A stretch of 64,000 nt of DNA from Phenylobacterium sp. (GTDB lineage: Bacteria; Pseudomonadota; Alphaproteobacteria; Caulobacterales; Caulobacteraceae): NCBI GenBank assembly GCA_018001015.1, contig JAGNIV010000005.1:106547-170546 (forward strand), given 5' to 3'. The position numbers and the translations under genes were made by a program. Position 1 is the stretch's first letter; each line of letters starts with the position of its first letter. The notes beneath the pieces were generated by a model. The model saw only the letters and a list, made by a program, of their open reading frames with translations, was not told the DNA's origin and did not search any database. Of this stretch, positions 43,281-52,454 are shown one piece after another.

Positions 43281-45194
43281 ATGAGCGTCGTTTCCAATCT
43301 GCGTCTGTCGGCCAAGGTCATGCTGATCGTCGTCATGCTGCTTGGTCTCACGGCCGGCATGACCGCCTTCGCGGTGATCAAGGCCAATCACATGGCCGCA
43401 GCCACAACGCGCCTCGTCGAGGATCCGGTGAAGGGCAACTCTCTGGCCGCCCGCGCGGGCAACGCCTTCGCCCACATGCACCAGATCGCTTATGAAAGCG
43501 TGGTCGAGACCGACGATGGCCAGCTGCCCGAGCTGCAGAAGGAATTCGACGCGCAGGTCGCCGAGGCGCGCGCGGCGCTCACCGAAATGAAGCCTCTGAT
43601 CGAAGGCGAGCACGTCGCCCCCTATAACGCGGTGACCGAGAGCCTTGACGCCTATGTGGTGCTGAACAGGGAACTGCAGGAACAGCGAGCGATCCATCTG
43701 CTGTTCGACTGCGAGAGCACTCTGCAGGACAAGATGACCCCTGTGTTCGACAAGGCCGACCAGGCGATCGCGCTGCTGACCAGGCAGCAGCAGAAGGATA
43801 TCGATCAGTCGTCCGTCGATGCGGCCAAGGATTCCCAGGCGGTCTTCTGGTGGCTGATCGGCGCCGGCGGCACGGGCGCCCTGCTGCTGGGCGCGCTCTC
43901 CATCTACATCTCGCGCAAGGAAATCGCCGGGCCCATCGCCGGCATGACGCAGGCCATGGAGAAACTGGCCGCCGGCGACCTCACGGTTCACGTCTCCGGC
44001 AAGGAGCGCCGCGACGAGATCGGCGCCATGGCGCGCGCCGTGCAGGTGTTCAAGGAGAACGGCCTGGCGCTCACCACCGCCGAGGCCGAGAAGGTCCGCC
44101 TGGAGGCCCAGAGCGCCGAGGAGCGCCAGCGCGCCGAGGCCGAGCGCGCCGCACTGGCCGCCGAACAGGCCCATGTCGTGGAATCGGTCGCCGAGGGTCT
44201 GTCACGTCTTTCCGACGGCGATCTGCTGCATCGCCTGCCCGATGATTTCCCCGTGGCCTATGTGAAGCTGCGTGACGACTTCAATCGCGCCATCGGCGGG
44301 CTGGAGGAGGCCATGCTGGTCATCGCCGCCAATGCGTCCAGCATGCAGAACGGCGCGGGTGAGATCAGCCACGCCGCCGACGACCTGTCGCGCCGCACCG
44401 AGCAACAGGCCGCCAGCCTGGAAGAGACCGCCGCCGCCCTCGACGAGATCACCGTGACGGTGAAGAAGTCCGCCGCGGGCGCGGAGCAGGCCAATGACGT
44501 GGTCAACGCCGCTCGTGGCGACGCCGAACGCTCGGGCGTGGTGGTCAACGAAGCGGTCGAAGCCATGGGCGAGATCGCCTCCTCCTCCCGGCAGATCAGC
44601 CAGATCATCGGGGTGATCGACGAGATCGCCTTCCAGACCAACCTGCTGGCCCTGAACGCGGGCGTCGAAGCCGCGCGGGCCGGCGACGCCGGCCGCGGCT
44701 TTGCGGTGGTGGCCTCCGAGGTGCGGGCCCTGGCCCAGCGCTCGGCGGAGGCGGCCAAGGAGATCAAGACCCTGATCGCGGCCTCCACCCGTCAGGTGGA
44801 AAGCGGTGTGCGCCTGGTGGGCGAGACCGGCGCGGCCCTGGCCGGCATCGTCAACAAGGTCAGCGAGATCTCGGGCCTGGTCTCGGAGATCGCCGCCTCG
44901 TCCCAGGAACAGGCCACGGGCCTCAATGAGGTCAACGCCGCCGTCAACCAGATGGACCAGGTGACCCAGCAGAACGCGGCCATGGTGGAGCAGTCCACCG
45001 CCGCGAGCCACAGCCTGTCCCAGGAAGCCCAGGAGCTGAACCGCCTGGTGGCCCGCTTCAAGACCAGCGCCGTCGCCCACCAACCTCGGGCCACCCGCCG
45101 TCAGGCGCCGGCCGCCCATGCGCCACGCCCGCAGATGCGCGCCACATCCCAGGTGGCCCAACGCCCGGCCGACGACAGCTGGGAAGAATTCTAG
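43281..45194 (+). CDS. Methyl-accepting chemotaxis protein with C-terminal xWxxF tail
   Basis: A 637-residue chemoreceptor. TM1 (about 11-33) and TM2 (about 190-210) enclose a four-helix periplasmic sensor domain. A HAMP domain ([20 protein letters not shown]) and a long cytoplasmic helical hairpin follow, with the signalling tip [20 protein letters not shown] and [14 protein letters not shown]. It ends DDSWEEF, matching the xWxxF pattern that tethers CheR in enterics. The linker before it is Pro/Gln/Arg-rich. It probably controls flagellar taxis. GTATTGTATGAG precedes the start. Confidence 0.95.
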   Translation: MSVVSNLRLSAKVMLIVVMLLGLTAGMTAFAVIKANHMAAATTRLVEDPVKGNSLAARAGNAFAHMHQIAYESVVETDDGQLPELQKEFDAQVAEARAALTEMKPLIEGEHVAPYNAVTESLDAYVVLNRELQEQRAIHLLFDCESTLQDKMTPVFDKADQAIALLTRQQQKDIDQSSVDAAKDSQAVFWWLIGAGGTGALLLGALSIYISRKEIAGPIAGMTQAMEKLAAGDLTVHVSGKERRDEIGAMARAVQVFKENGLALTTAEAEKVRLEAQSAEERQRAEAERAALAAEQAHVVESVAEGLSRLSDGDLLHRLPDDFPVAYVKLRDDFNRAIGGLEEAMLVIAANASSMQNGAGEISHAADDLSRRTEQQAASLEETAAALDEITVTVKKSAAGAEQANDVVNAARGDAERSGVVVNEAVEAMGEIASSSRQISQIIGVIDEIAFQTNLLALNAGVEAARAGDAGRGFAVVASEVRALAQRSAEAAKEIKTLIAASTRQVESGVRLVGETGAALAGIVNKVSEISGLVSEIAASSQEQATGLNEVNAAVNQMDQVTQQNAAMVEQSTAASHSLSQEAQELNRLVARFKTSAVAHQPRATRRQAPAAHAPRPQMRATSQVAQRPADDSWEEF

Positions 45195-45366
45195 ACCCCG
45201 AAATTCGACCCGCACATCCTCCTTCGCGGTTCGTCAGTACGGCCCTCCCCCTCCCCAGGGGGGAGGGCTTTTCTTTGGCCGTGACCTCAAGGCCAAGCCC
45301 TGCCGCGCCATCGTCACCCGCAATCGTTTGTACGCGGAGCCCCTGTCCCTGACGTCCACAGCTCCA

Positions 45367-45480
45367 AGAGCATTTTCCGATAAGTGTGAAACGGTTATCG
45401 GATCGAAAAATGCTCTAACTTTTTGAGTTAGAGCCCTTTTCGTCCGCTCTGATTGATTCAATCAGAGCGGAAAGGGCTCT
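45367..45480. repeat. Multi-hairpin palindromic element
   Basis: A cluster of inverted repeats downstream of the MCP. GAGCATTTTCCGATAA pairs imperfectly with TTATCGGATCGAAAAATGCTC. GCTCTAACT/AGTTAGAGC (45412-45434) has a TTTTG loop. AGAGCCCTTT/AAAGGGCTCT (45430-45480) encloses CCGCTCTGATT/AATCAGAGCGG (45444-45470). It may end MCP transcription and belongs to a class of alphaproteobacterial intergenic palindromes. The rest of 45195-45493 holds no gene I can support. Confidence 0.7.
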
Positions 45481-45640
45481 AGGGGGCGATCTCGTGCGCG
45501 ACGAGCCGAGCGTCTGCGTCGTCTGCGATCCGTCGCGTCGCTGGATGGCGGACGTCAGGGGAGAATGGTTGACGATGCCGTCCATTTCCTCAAGGAACGG
45601 TCAGCCGCCGTGCGCGATGAGCGCCGAAAGACAGTCCGCC

Positions 45641-46135
45641 ATGCCGCCAGTTTCCCGCAAGTCCGACCCGGTGATCGAGGCTCCGGCCGAGGTCGATCTG
45701 GGCGTGCTGAAGGACGTCATCGGCTTCCGGATCCGGCGCATCCAGAACCATCTGTCGCGAGCCTTCATCGACCGTCTCAACCGCGAGGAAATCCGGCCGG
45801 GCGTGTTCAGCGCCCTCGCCCTGATCGCGGCCAATCCCGGCATGTCCCAGACGACGCTCGCCCGGGAGATCGGCTTCGACAAGGCCACGGTCGTGGCCCT
45901 GCTGGATAGCCTGGAACGCCTGGGCTGGGCCGAGCGCAGGCGTTCCCCCCAGGACCGCCGCCGCCACGCGCTCTACGTCACGCCGCTCGGGGAAACCTCC
46001 CTTGAGAACCTGCACGAGGTGGCCGTGGTCAACGAGGCCAAGATACACCTCGCCCTGACCAAGGACGAACGCGCCCAGCTGTTTGGCCTGCTGGACAAGC
46101 TCTATGCCGCCTGCTTCACCGGTGAGGCGATTTAG
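45641..46135 (+). CDS. MarR-family transcriptional regulator
   Basis: A 164-residue winged-helix regulator. The N-terminal helix IGFRIRRIQNHLSRAFIDRL, then the recognition region MSQTTLAREIGFDKATVVAL and the wing AERRRSPQDRRRHALYVTPL are typical MarR. The start is uncertain: ATGs at 45617 and 45641, and a GTG at 45494, share the frame. I chose 45641 because it gives the usual family length. MarR proteins respond to aromatic or phenolic ligands. The target is unknown; the convergent neighbour is an aldo/keto reductase. Confidence 0.88.
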   Translation: MPPVSRKSDPVIEAPAEVDLGVLKDVIGFRIRRIQNHLSRAFIDRLNREEIRPGVFSALALIAANPGMSQTTLAREIGFDKATVVALLDSLERLGWAERRRSPQDRRRHALYVTPLGETSLENLHEVAVVNEAKIHLALTKDERAQLFGLLDKLYAACFTGEAI

Positions 46136-46143
46136 GTCACCAA

Positions 46144-46182
46144 CGTCATCCCGGATCGGCCTGTCGGCCGTCCGGGATGACG
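46144..46182. terminator. Bidirectional hairpin between marR-like gene and aldo/keto reductase gene (type B half-copy)
   Basis: CGTCATCCCGGA at 46144-46155 pairs perfectly with 46171-46182. It lies between two convergent genes and also matches one arm of the dispersed type B palindromes, so it may be a repeat that doubles as a terminator. No T-run. Confidence 0.6.
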
Positions 46183-46189
46183 AAATGGG

Positions 46190-47116
46190 TTAGTCCTTGC
46201 TCACCAGCTTGGTCACTTCCTCGACCTGGTCCGGCGTCAGCTTCCAGTCTCCGGCCTTGGCGTTGGCCACGATCTGGTCGACCTTGGTGGCCCCGGCGAT
46301 CACCGAGCTGACCACCGGATGACCCAGGATCCAGGCGAAGGCGAGTTCCAGGATGGTGTGGCCGTTGTCCTGCGCCCAGGCCTCCAGCTTCTCGATCCTG
46401 TCGAAGTTCTTGTCGTTCAAGGCCGCGGCGCCGCGCGGCCCCCAGGCGGCCAGGCGGGTGCCCTCGGGCGGCGCCTCGCCGCGGCTGTACTTGCCGCTCA
46501 GCAGGCCTGAGGCCAGGGGGAAGAAGGGCAGGAAGCCCAGGCCGAACTGCTCGCAGGCCGGCAGCACCTCGCGCTCCACATTGCGCTCCAGCAGGCTGTA
46601 GTTGTTCTGGGCCGAGACGAACCGCTCCAGGCCTTGGGTCTTGGAGGTCCAATCGGCGTCGGCGATCTGCCAGCCGGAGAAGTTGGAGTTGCCCAGGTAC
46701 AGGACCTTGCCGTCGCGCACGAGGTCGTCCAGCGCCCGCAGGGTTTCGTCGATCGGCGTCTCCGGATCGGGGCGGTGCATCTGGTAGAGGTCGATGCGGT
46801 CGGTGCCCAGGCGCTTGAGGCTGGCCTCCACGGCGCTGACGATATAACGGCGTGAGCCGCCGGCGTTCTCGCCCATGGCGAACTTCGTGGCGACCACGGC
46901 CTTGTCGCGCTTGCCCTTCAGGGCCGCGCCAAGAAATTCCTCGGACTTCGTGCCGCCATAGACGTCGGCGGTGTCGAAGAAGGTGATGCCGTTATCCAGG
47001 GCCGCATCGACGACGGTCTGGGTTTCCTCAATGCTGATCCGCATTCCGAAATTGTTGCAGCCCAGGCCGATGGCGCTGACCTTGAGGCCGCTGGTTCCCA
47101 ATCGCCGCTGTTCCAT
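46190..47116 (-). CDS. Aldo/keto reductase
   Basis: A 308-residue AKR-superfamily enzyme. Features are the N-terminal [20 protein letters not shown], the catalytic Asp/Tyr in [10 protein letters not shown], the catalytic Lys in VVATKFAMG and His in [15 protein letters not shown]. The NADPH-binding C-terminal segment includes [15 protein letters not shown]. Such enzymes reduce aldehydes and ketones or act as potassium-channel-beta-like reductases. It is adjacent to, and could be a target of, the convergent MarR regulator. Substrate unknown. Confidence 0.93.
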   Translation of the reverse strand: MEQRRLGTSGLKVSAIGLGCNNFGMRISIEETQTVVDAALDNGITFFDTADVYGGTKSEEFLGAALKGKRDKAVVATKFAMGENAGGSRRYIVSAVEASLKRLGTDRIDLYQMHRPDPETPIDETLRALDDLVRDGKVLYLGNSNFSGWQIADADWTSKTQGLERFVSAQNNYSLLERNVEREVLPACEQFGLGFLPFFPLASGLLSGKYSRGEAPPEGTRLAAWGPRGAAALNDKNFDRIEKLEAWAQDNGHTILELAFAWILGHPVVSSVIAGATKVDQIVANAKAGDWKLTPDQVEEVTKLVSKD

Positions 47117-47184
47117 GTCGCCGCTCCCAATGTCTTTGGTTTGAATGGGACGAACATAGGACGCGAACGCGCGCAGGCGCTAGC

Positions 47185-49581
47185 TCAGGCGCAGCTCACG
47201 ATGTCGAGTTGATCGGCGTCGTCCTCGTCCAGCACGGTCTGGATGGCGATCAGCAGGCGCTCCAGCTCCAGGGGCTTGGGCACCAGGACATCCATGCCGG
47301 CGGCGGTGTATTCGACCGCGTGGTGGGACATGGCGTTGGCTGTCAGGGCGATGATCGGCGTGCGGCGGTGGCCGTCGGCCTTCTCCCATTCGCGGATCAG
47401 GCGGGTGGCGGTGGGGCCGTCCATCACCGGCATCTGCACATCCATCAGGATGGCGTCCCAATCGCCGCTGGCCGCGGCGGCGACCGCCAACTCGCCGTTG
47501 TCGACACAGGTGACCTCGATTCCCACCTGAGCCAGCAGGGTGCGCAGCACCAGCTGGTTCATCGGATTGTCCTCCGCCGCCAGGATGCGCAGCGCCGAGC
47601 CGTCCCGCAGGGGCGGGGCCTCAAGGCGCTCATCGCGCACGGTCTGGCCGCCGGCGTCGCCGATGCGCTTCAGCGGCAGGCGCACGGTGAAGACGGACCC
47701 CTGGCCCAGCACACTGGCGGCCTTGATGTCACCGCCCATCAGGGTGGCCAGCTCGCGGCAGATGGCCAGGCCCAGGCCCGAACCGCCGAACCGTCGGGTG
47801 GTGGAGGCATCCTCCTGGACGAACTTCTGGAACAGGGCGCCCAACCGGTCGGCGGCGATCCCCGGACCGGTGTCGGAGACCTTGAACACCAGGTGCGGCC
47901 CGGCGACCGAAACCTGCACGCTGATCTCGCCCCGGTCGGTGAACTTCACGGCGTTGGAGACCAGGTTGTAGACGATCTGGCGCACCCGGGTGGGATCGCC
48001 GGCCCAGACCCCGCGGGCCTCCGGCGCGATGGTGACGGCGAAGCTGACATCCTTCTCTGTGGCCAGGGTGGTGAAGGTGGCGTGCGCCCCCTGGACCAAC
48101 TGCTCGACGTCGAGGCTCGAGTCCTCCAGTTCCAGGCGGCCGGCCTCGATGCGCGACAGGTCCAACAGGTCGTTCAGCAGGGCCAGCAGGGTCTCGCCGG
48201 CCTGACGGATCACCGTCAGGCGCTCGCGCTGGATGTTCGGCAGCTCGTCGCGGGCCATGGCCTGGGCCATGCCCAGCACGCCGTTCAGCGGGGTGCGGAT
48301 CTCATGGCTCATGGTCGCCAGGAAGGCCGACTTGGCGTCGTTGGCGGCGTTGGCCTCATCGCGGGCCCGTTCCAGGGTCACGTTGAGCTCCCGCAGTCGC
48401 TCCTCGGACTCCTTCAGGTCCTGGACGGACTGGGTGATCACGACGCAGCGCACCGGCCCCTCACCTGCGAAGCGCGCGGCGGTCATCCGGAACCACTCGC
48501 CGCTGACCGCCTGGTAGGCGCGGATGAAGGATTGGGCCTTGCCCGACAGGATGCCGCGCAGACCCTTGTCGAGGGCCTTGCCATGATTGCCGGGCAGCCG
48601 CGCCAGCACGTCAAACAGATTGCGGCCCAGGGGATAGACGGCGCCGTTGGTCAGCTCCGCGCCCCGCGACCGGAAGGCCTGGTTGGCGGCGACGATGGCG
48701 CCGGTCTCGTCGATGACGGTGAGCATGGCCGCCACCCCGTCGATGACGCCACGGCCGAAACGCTCGGACTCCAGCAGTTCGGCATGGGCCTGTCGTTGGG
48801 CGGTGACGTCCTGCATGGCGCCGTGGACGGCCACGCACTTGCCGTCCACCATCTCCGGCTCACCGACGACGCGGAACCAAAGGTCTCCGCCCGAGGGGGT
48901 GATGATCGGGCTATCGAACTCGATCCGCTCGCCGGTCTGCATGGCCTCCTGGATATAGGCCCGCACGCGGTCCCGCTCGTGCTCCGGAAAGATTTCCAGG
49001 GTGGCGCTGGACTTCTCGACCCGCGCCGAGCGGCCCAGCATTTTCTGGACGTCCGGGCTCCAGCGCACGACGTTTGCTCGCCGGTCCACTTCCCAGCCGC
49101 CCAGGCGGGCCAGGTGGCCGGCCGAGCGCAGGGAGGCCGAGGTGGCCTTCAGCTGGGCTTCGAGTTGCTTGGCCGAGGTGACCTCGGTCTGCACCGAGAC
49201 GAATCCGTCATGGACCCCGGCGGCGTCGTAGGTGGGCCGGACGTCCAGGTCGACCCAGAATTGCCGCTGGTCTTTGCCCTGCAGCTGAATTTCGGTCCGG
49301 TATCCCTCGCCCGCGGCGATGTGGGCGCGCATCGCCGCGAGGGTCTCCGGATCGCTGTGGGGAGATTCCAGCAAGGCGCAGGGGGTCAGGCCGCGGCAGT
49401 CGTTCAGGGTATAGCCGCTGATGGCCGAGAAGCCCTCATTGACCCATTCGATGCGGCCGGCGGCGTCCAGCAAGACCATGCCGTTGGAGGTCGCCCGCGC
49501 GATCCGCGCCAACCGGCGGTCGAGCTCAGCCGCGGTCTGCGGCGGCGATCCGTCAGCCCTCACCGTGTTGATCTCACCCAT
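47185..49581 (-). CDS. Hybrid sensor histidine kinase with multiple PAS domains
   Basis: A 798-residue soluble hybrid kinase. It has three PAS-like domains at about 20-145, 160-270 and 280-400 (NGMVLLDAAGRIEWVNEGFS; GGWEVDRRANVVRWSPDVQ; AMLTVIDETGAIVAANQAF) and a HisKA domain with phospho-acceptor in ATMSHEIRTPLNGVLG. The ATPase domain has LVSNAVKFTD, SDTGPGI and GGSGLGLAICREL, and a C-terminal receiver has Asp in DAILMDVQMPVMDG. The TTG start at 49659 is possible, but the ATG at 49581 is preferred. No membrane segment; the signal is unknown, and the phosphotransfer partner is elsewhere. Confidence 0.94.
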   Translation of the reverse strand: MGEINTVRADGSPPQTAAELDRRLARIARATSNGMVLLDAAGRIEWVNEGFSAISGYTLNDCRGLTPCALLESPHSDPETLAAMRAHIAAGEGYRTEIQLQGKDQRQFWVDLDVRPTYDAAGVHDGFVSVQTEVTSAKQLEAQLKATSASLRSAGHLARLGGWEVDRRANVVRWSPDVQKMLGRSARVEKSSATLEIFPEHERDRVRAYIQEAMQTGERIEFDSPIITPSGGDLWFRVVGEPEMVDGKCVAVHGAMQDVTAQRQAHAELLESERFGRGVIDGVAAMLTVIDETGAIVAANQAFRSRGAELTNGAVYPLGRNLFDVLARLPGNHGKALDKGLRGILSGKAQSFIRAYQAVSGEWFRMTAARFAGEGPVRCVVITQSVQDLKESEERLRELNVTLERARDEANAANDAKSAFLATMSHEIRTPLNGVLGMAQAMARDELPNIQRERLTVIRQAGETLLALLNDLLDLSRIEAGRLELEDSSLDVEQLVQGAHATFTTLATEKDVSFAVTIAPEARGVWAGDPTRVRQIVYNLVSNAVKFTDRGEISVQVSVAGPHLVFKVSDTGPGIAADRLGALFQKFVQEDASTTRRFGGSGLGLAICRELATLMGGDIKAASVLGQGSVFTVRLPLKRIGDAGGQTVRDERLEAPPLRDGSALRILAAEDNPMNQLVLRTLLAQVGIEVTCVDNGELAVAAAASGDWDAILMDVQMPVMDGPTATRLIREWEKADGHRRTPIIALTANAMSHHAVEYTAAGMDVLVPKPLELERLLIAIQTVLDEDDADQLDIVSCA

Positions 49582-49655
49582 GCTTAACTCTGTTACGACG
49601 GGAATGAACAAAGGGGAAAGCCGGCGCGAATATTCGTCGCAGGCCGGCCCGCCGG

Positions 49656-50441
49656 TCAAGCCGGCGGAAGTTGGGCTGGGCTCCCGGCGGTCAGGCGGAC
49701 GAGGTCGCTCTCGTCCTTCAGCGCGACGCCGGTCAGGCCCAGCCGCCGGGCCTCGGCGACATGCCAGGCCAGCTTGAAGGCGGCCTCCTCGTAGGAAAGG
49801 CCCTCGCGGCGGATATTGGAGATGCAGTTGCGCTCGGCGTCGGTGCGGCCCGGGGCGGGCCCGTGGGTCAGATAGACCCCAAGGCTGTCGGGGCTCGACA
49901 GGCCCGGCCGCTCCCCCACCAGCAGGGCGACCATGGCCGCGCCCAGGATTTCGCCGATCTCGTCGCCCAGGGCCACGCGCGCCTGGGCGGCGATCACCAC
50001 GGGTCCGAGGCGCCAGCCGGCGCGGTCGACATAGGGGGCCAGCGCCGCCACCAGGGGAACCGCGTGCGCATGGACGGCGGCGCTGGAGAGCCCGTCCGCC
50101 ACCACCAGCACCAGGTCGGCGCCACGCGGCTGGGTGCGCTCCATCGCCTGGCGGCTCGCGTCCGACAGCCGCCGCCCGAGGTCCGGCCGGCGCAGATAGG
50201 TCGCCCGGTCCGGCGCGGCGCTGGCCACCTGGAGGGTGGCGTGTCCCAAGGCTTCCAGGTCCCGCGCCAGCGCGTCGGCGTCAAAGGGCGCATGCACCGC
50301 GTCGCGGGCCTGGGCGTGGGCCAGCGCCAGGGCCAGGACCTCACGGGTCGGCAGGGCCGGGCCGGCGCGGCCCAGCGCGATCCTCGCCGCGGTGAGGCCG
50401 GTCAGGTGCGTCCACGGATCACGGGCAGGGGGCTCGGTCAT
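49656..50441 (-). CDS. eutC: Ethanolamine ammonia-lyase small subunit
   Basis: Small subunit of the adenosylcobalamin-dependent ethanolamine ammonia-lyase, which converts ethanolamine to acetaldehyde and ammonia. At 261 residues it shows TARIALGRAGPALPTREVLAL, YLRRPDLGRRLSDASRQAM, LVVADGLSSAAVHAHAVPLV, VALLVGERPGLSSPDSLGVY and ERNCISNIRREGLSYEEAA, all typical of EutC. Its ATG overlaps the eutB stop by one base. It forms a two-gene unit with eutB only. Confidence 0.96.
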   Translation of the reverse strand: MTEPPARDPWTHLTGLTAARIALGRAGPALPTREVLALALAHAQARDAVHAPFDADALARDLEALGHATLQVASAAPDRATYLRRPDLGRRLSDASRQAMERTQPRGADLVLVVADGLSSAAVHAHAVPLVAALAPYVDRAGWRLGPVVIAAQARVALGDEIGEILGAAMVALLVGERPGLSSPDSLGVYLTHGPAPGRTDAERNCISNIRREGLSYEEAAFKLAWHVAEARRLGLTGVALKDESDLVRLTAGSPAQLPPA

Positions 50442-51814
50442 CAGGCGCCGGCCAACAGGGGATGGCTCACGGAGGCCGGCAGCAGCCGTCCGTCGCCGCC
50501 GGTGATCTTCAACCGCTGCAGCCAGGCCTCAAATTCCGGGGCCCGTTTCAGTCCGAGCAGGTCACGGATGTAGAGGGCGTCGTGGAACGAGGTGGACTGG
50601 TAGTTCAGCATCACGTCGTCGCCGCCCGGCACCCCCATGACGAAGGTGACGCCGGCCGTGGCCAACAGGGTCAGCAGGGTGTCGATGTCGTCCTGGTCGG
50701 CCTGCGCATGGTTGGTGTAGCAGACGTCGCAGCCCAGCGGCGCGCCCAGCAGCTTGCCGCAGAAGTGGTCCTCCAGCCCCGCGCGGATGATCTGCTTGCC
50801 GTCATAGAGGTACTCCGGGCCGATGAAGCCGACGACGGTGTTCACCAGCAACGGATCGAAGGCGCGGGCCACGCCATAGGCCCGGGCTTCCAGGGTCTGC
50901 TGGTCCACGCCGTGATGGGCGCCGGCCGAGAGGGCCGAGCCCTGGCCGGTTTCGAAGTACATGACATTGTCGCCCACCGTGCCGCGCCTCAGCGACAGGG
51001 CCGCCTCCCGGCCCTCCTTCAACAGGGCGAGGTTGACCCCGAAACTGGCGTTGGCGGCCTCCGTGCCCGCGATAGACTGGAAGACCAGGTCCACCGGCGC
51101 GCCGCGCGCGATCAGCTCGATCGAGGTGGTGACGTGGGCCAGGACGCAGGCCTGGGTGGGGATCTCGAACCGCCCGATCAGGCCATCCAGCAGGCGCAGC
51201 AGTTCGCCGGTCGCCGCCAGGCTGTCCGAGGCCGGATTGATGCCGATCACCGCGTCGCCGCAGCCGTACATCAGGCCGTCCAGGATGCTGGCGGTGATGC
51301 CGGCCGGGTCGTCGGTGGGGTGGTTGGGTTGCAGCCGCACAGCCAGGGTCCCGGGCAGGCCCAGGGTGTTGCGGAACTTCGTCGTCACCCGGCATTTCGA
51401 GGCTGTCAGGATCAGGTCCTGATTGCGCATCAGCTTGCTGACCGCCGCCGCCATCTCCGGCGTGATGGCGGGCGCCAGGCGGGCGAGAACCGCCGGCGTG
51501 GTGGTCTCGGCCAGCAGGAAATCGCGGAACTCGCCGACCGTCAGAGTCGCGATGGGGGCGAAGGCCAGGGCGTCGTGGCCGTCGCAGATCAGCCGGGTGA
51601 CCTCGTCGGTCTCGTAGGGGATCAGAGGCTGGTCCAGCAGAACCTTCAGCGGCACGTCGGCCAGGGCCAGCTTGGCGGCCCCGTTCTCCTGGGCGCAGGA
51701 GGCCGCCAGACCCGCCAGCGCGTCCCCCGACCGTAGCGGCGAGGCCTTGGCCATCAGGTCCTTCAGGTCGGGAAAGGTCCAGGTGGTCGTGCCCACGACC
51801 TGTCGATAACCCAT
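50441..51814 (-). CDS. eutB: Ethanolamine ammonia-lyase large subunit
   Basis: Catalytic, B12-dependent large subunit of ethanolamine ammonia-lyase. The 457-residue TIM-barrel protein carries RSGDALAGLAA, a LICDGHDALAFAPIATLTVG segment, LMRNQDLILTASKCRV, LQPNHPTDDPAGI, GCGDAVIGINPASDS, a DLVFQSIAGTEAANASFG segment, and CDVCYTNHAQADQDD. The ATG start is well supported. No eut shell, acetaldehyde dehydrogenase or reactivase genes are nearby. I saw no cobalamin-riboswitch consensus upstream; a composite palindrome lies there instead. Confidence 0.96.
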   Translation of the reverse strand: MGYRQVVGTTTWTFPDLKDLMAKASPLRSGDALAGLAASCAQENGAAKLALADVPLKVLLDQPLIPYETDEVTRLICDGHDALAFAPIATLTVGEFRDFLLAETTTPAVLARLAPAITPEMAAAVSKLMRNQDLILTASKCRVTTKFRNTLGLPGTLAVRLQPNHPTDDPAGITASILDGLMYGCGDAVIGINPASDSLAATGELLRLLDGLIGRFEIPTQACVLAHVTTSIELIARGAPVDLVFQSIAGTEAANASFGVNLALLKEGREAALSLRRGTVGDNVMYFETGQGSALSAGAHHGVDQQTLEARAYGVARAFDPLLVNTVVGFIGPEYLYDGKQIIRAGLEDHFCGKLLGAPLGCDVCYTNHAQADQDDIDTLLTLLATAGVTFVMGVPGGDDVMLNYQSTSFHDALYIRDLLGLKRAPEFEAWLQRLKITGGDGRLLPASVSHPLLAGA

Positions 51815-51867
51815 GGCGCGCCCCAGTCAGAGGCCGATCATGGCGCATTGGCGCGCAAGCCCCAACC

Positions 51868-51994
51868 CCGCTCATCCCGGCGAAGGCCGGGACCCAGGTG
51901 AAACCCACTTTGATTTCAGGACGCGCTCAATTGAGCGGCGAAACCTACGCCGCCGGAGATGGATCTGGGTCCCGGCCTACGCCGGGATGAGCGG
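51868..51994. repeat. Composite palindrome, type A copy 2
   Basis: Thirty-base arms at 51868-51897 and 51965-51994 match at 29 of 30 positions when paired. They are nearly identical to the arms of the copy at 7010-7139, and the spacer also shares a GTGAAA..CCACT stretch. It lies between the eutB start and the 50-codon gene at 52001. Confidence 0.85.
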
Positions 51995-52000
51995 CGGTGC

Positions 52001-52153
52001 TTACAGCGCCCTCACCAGCCGCATGGTCTCCGCGTTCTCGGCGCGGGCGCGGCGGTCGTTGATCACCACGTCGGCGTCCAGGGAGTCGTAGGACACCTCG
52101 TCGTCGAAGGGCGAGACGATGGCGTCGGGCAGCAGGTCCATTTCGTTCGGCAT
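52001..52153 (-). CDS. 50-residue acidic small protein
   Basis: Missed by usual length cut-offs but well supported: the ATG at 52153 is preceded 7 bases upstream by GGAGAAG. The product (MPNEMDLLPDAIVSPFDDEV; SYDSLDADVVINDRRARAEN; AETMRLVRAL) is soluble and acidic with a basic helical tail. It ends at TAA 7 bases from the palindrome. It is upstream of and codirectional with eutB, but the palindrome separates them. Function unknown. Confidence 0.6.
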   Translation of the reverse strand: MPNEMDLLPDAIVSPFDDEVSYDSLDADVVINDRRARAENAETMRLVRAL

Positions 52154-52454
52154 CGGACGCTTCTCCAGGGTTAGCGCTCGCCTGTCGCGGGAAAGCCAGA
52201 GTGCCGTTCATCCTTCATTAAGGAAAGCGTCATGACAGGCCCGAGCCAGACTCTCACGCAGTGTTGACCCGGACGCCGGCGTCCGGGTTGGGGGCGCCGA
52301 TTCAGTGATCAATGATCAGAAAGCGTATTGGCCTGGGCGAGGAACGGTATTTAGATGAATTCCAACGCCGCGTCGTGGTCGGTGAACGCTTTCCTGCAAA
52401 GGGAGTGAGCGTTTCCCAACCGCGAGAGTAGAGCGTCGCGGGAAGGAAATCGTT
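52154..52454. other. Intergenic region with 22-base perfect palindrome
   Basis: The 301 bases upstream of the three-gene oxidoreductase operon hold no gene I can support. The notable structure is the palindrome ACCCGGACGCC/GGCGTCCGGGT at 52267-52288, preceded by GTGTTG. It could be an operator for a dimeric regulator or a terminator-like hairpin. The AT-rich stretch TGATCAATGATCAG at about 52306 also has local dyad symmetry. Confidence 0.5.

Noticed and set aside
47209-49587. Long plus-strand open frame of 792 codons
   Set aside because: Antisense shadow of the hybrid histidine kinase; composition is low-complexity Gly/Gln/His/Asp with no domain.
51815-52000. Cobalamin riboswitch upstream of eutB
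   Set aside because: Would fit a B12-dependent enzyme, but the region is taken by a type A palindrome and I see no B12-box consensus (GCCACTG).
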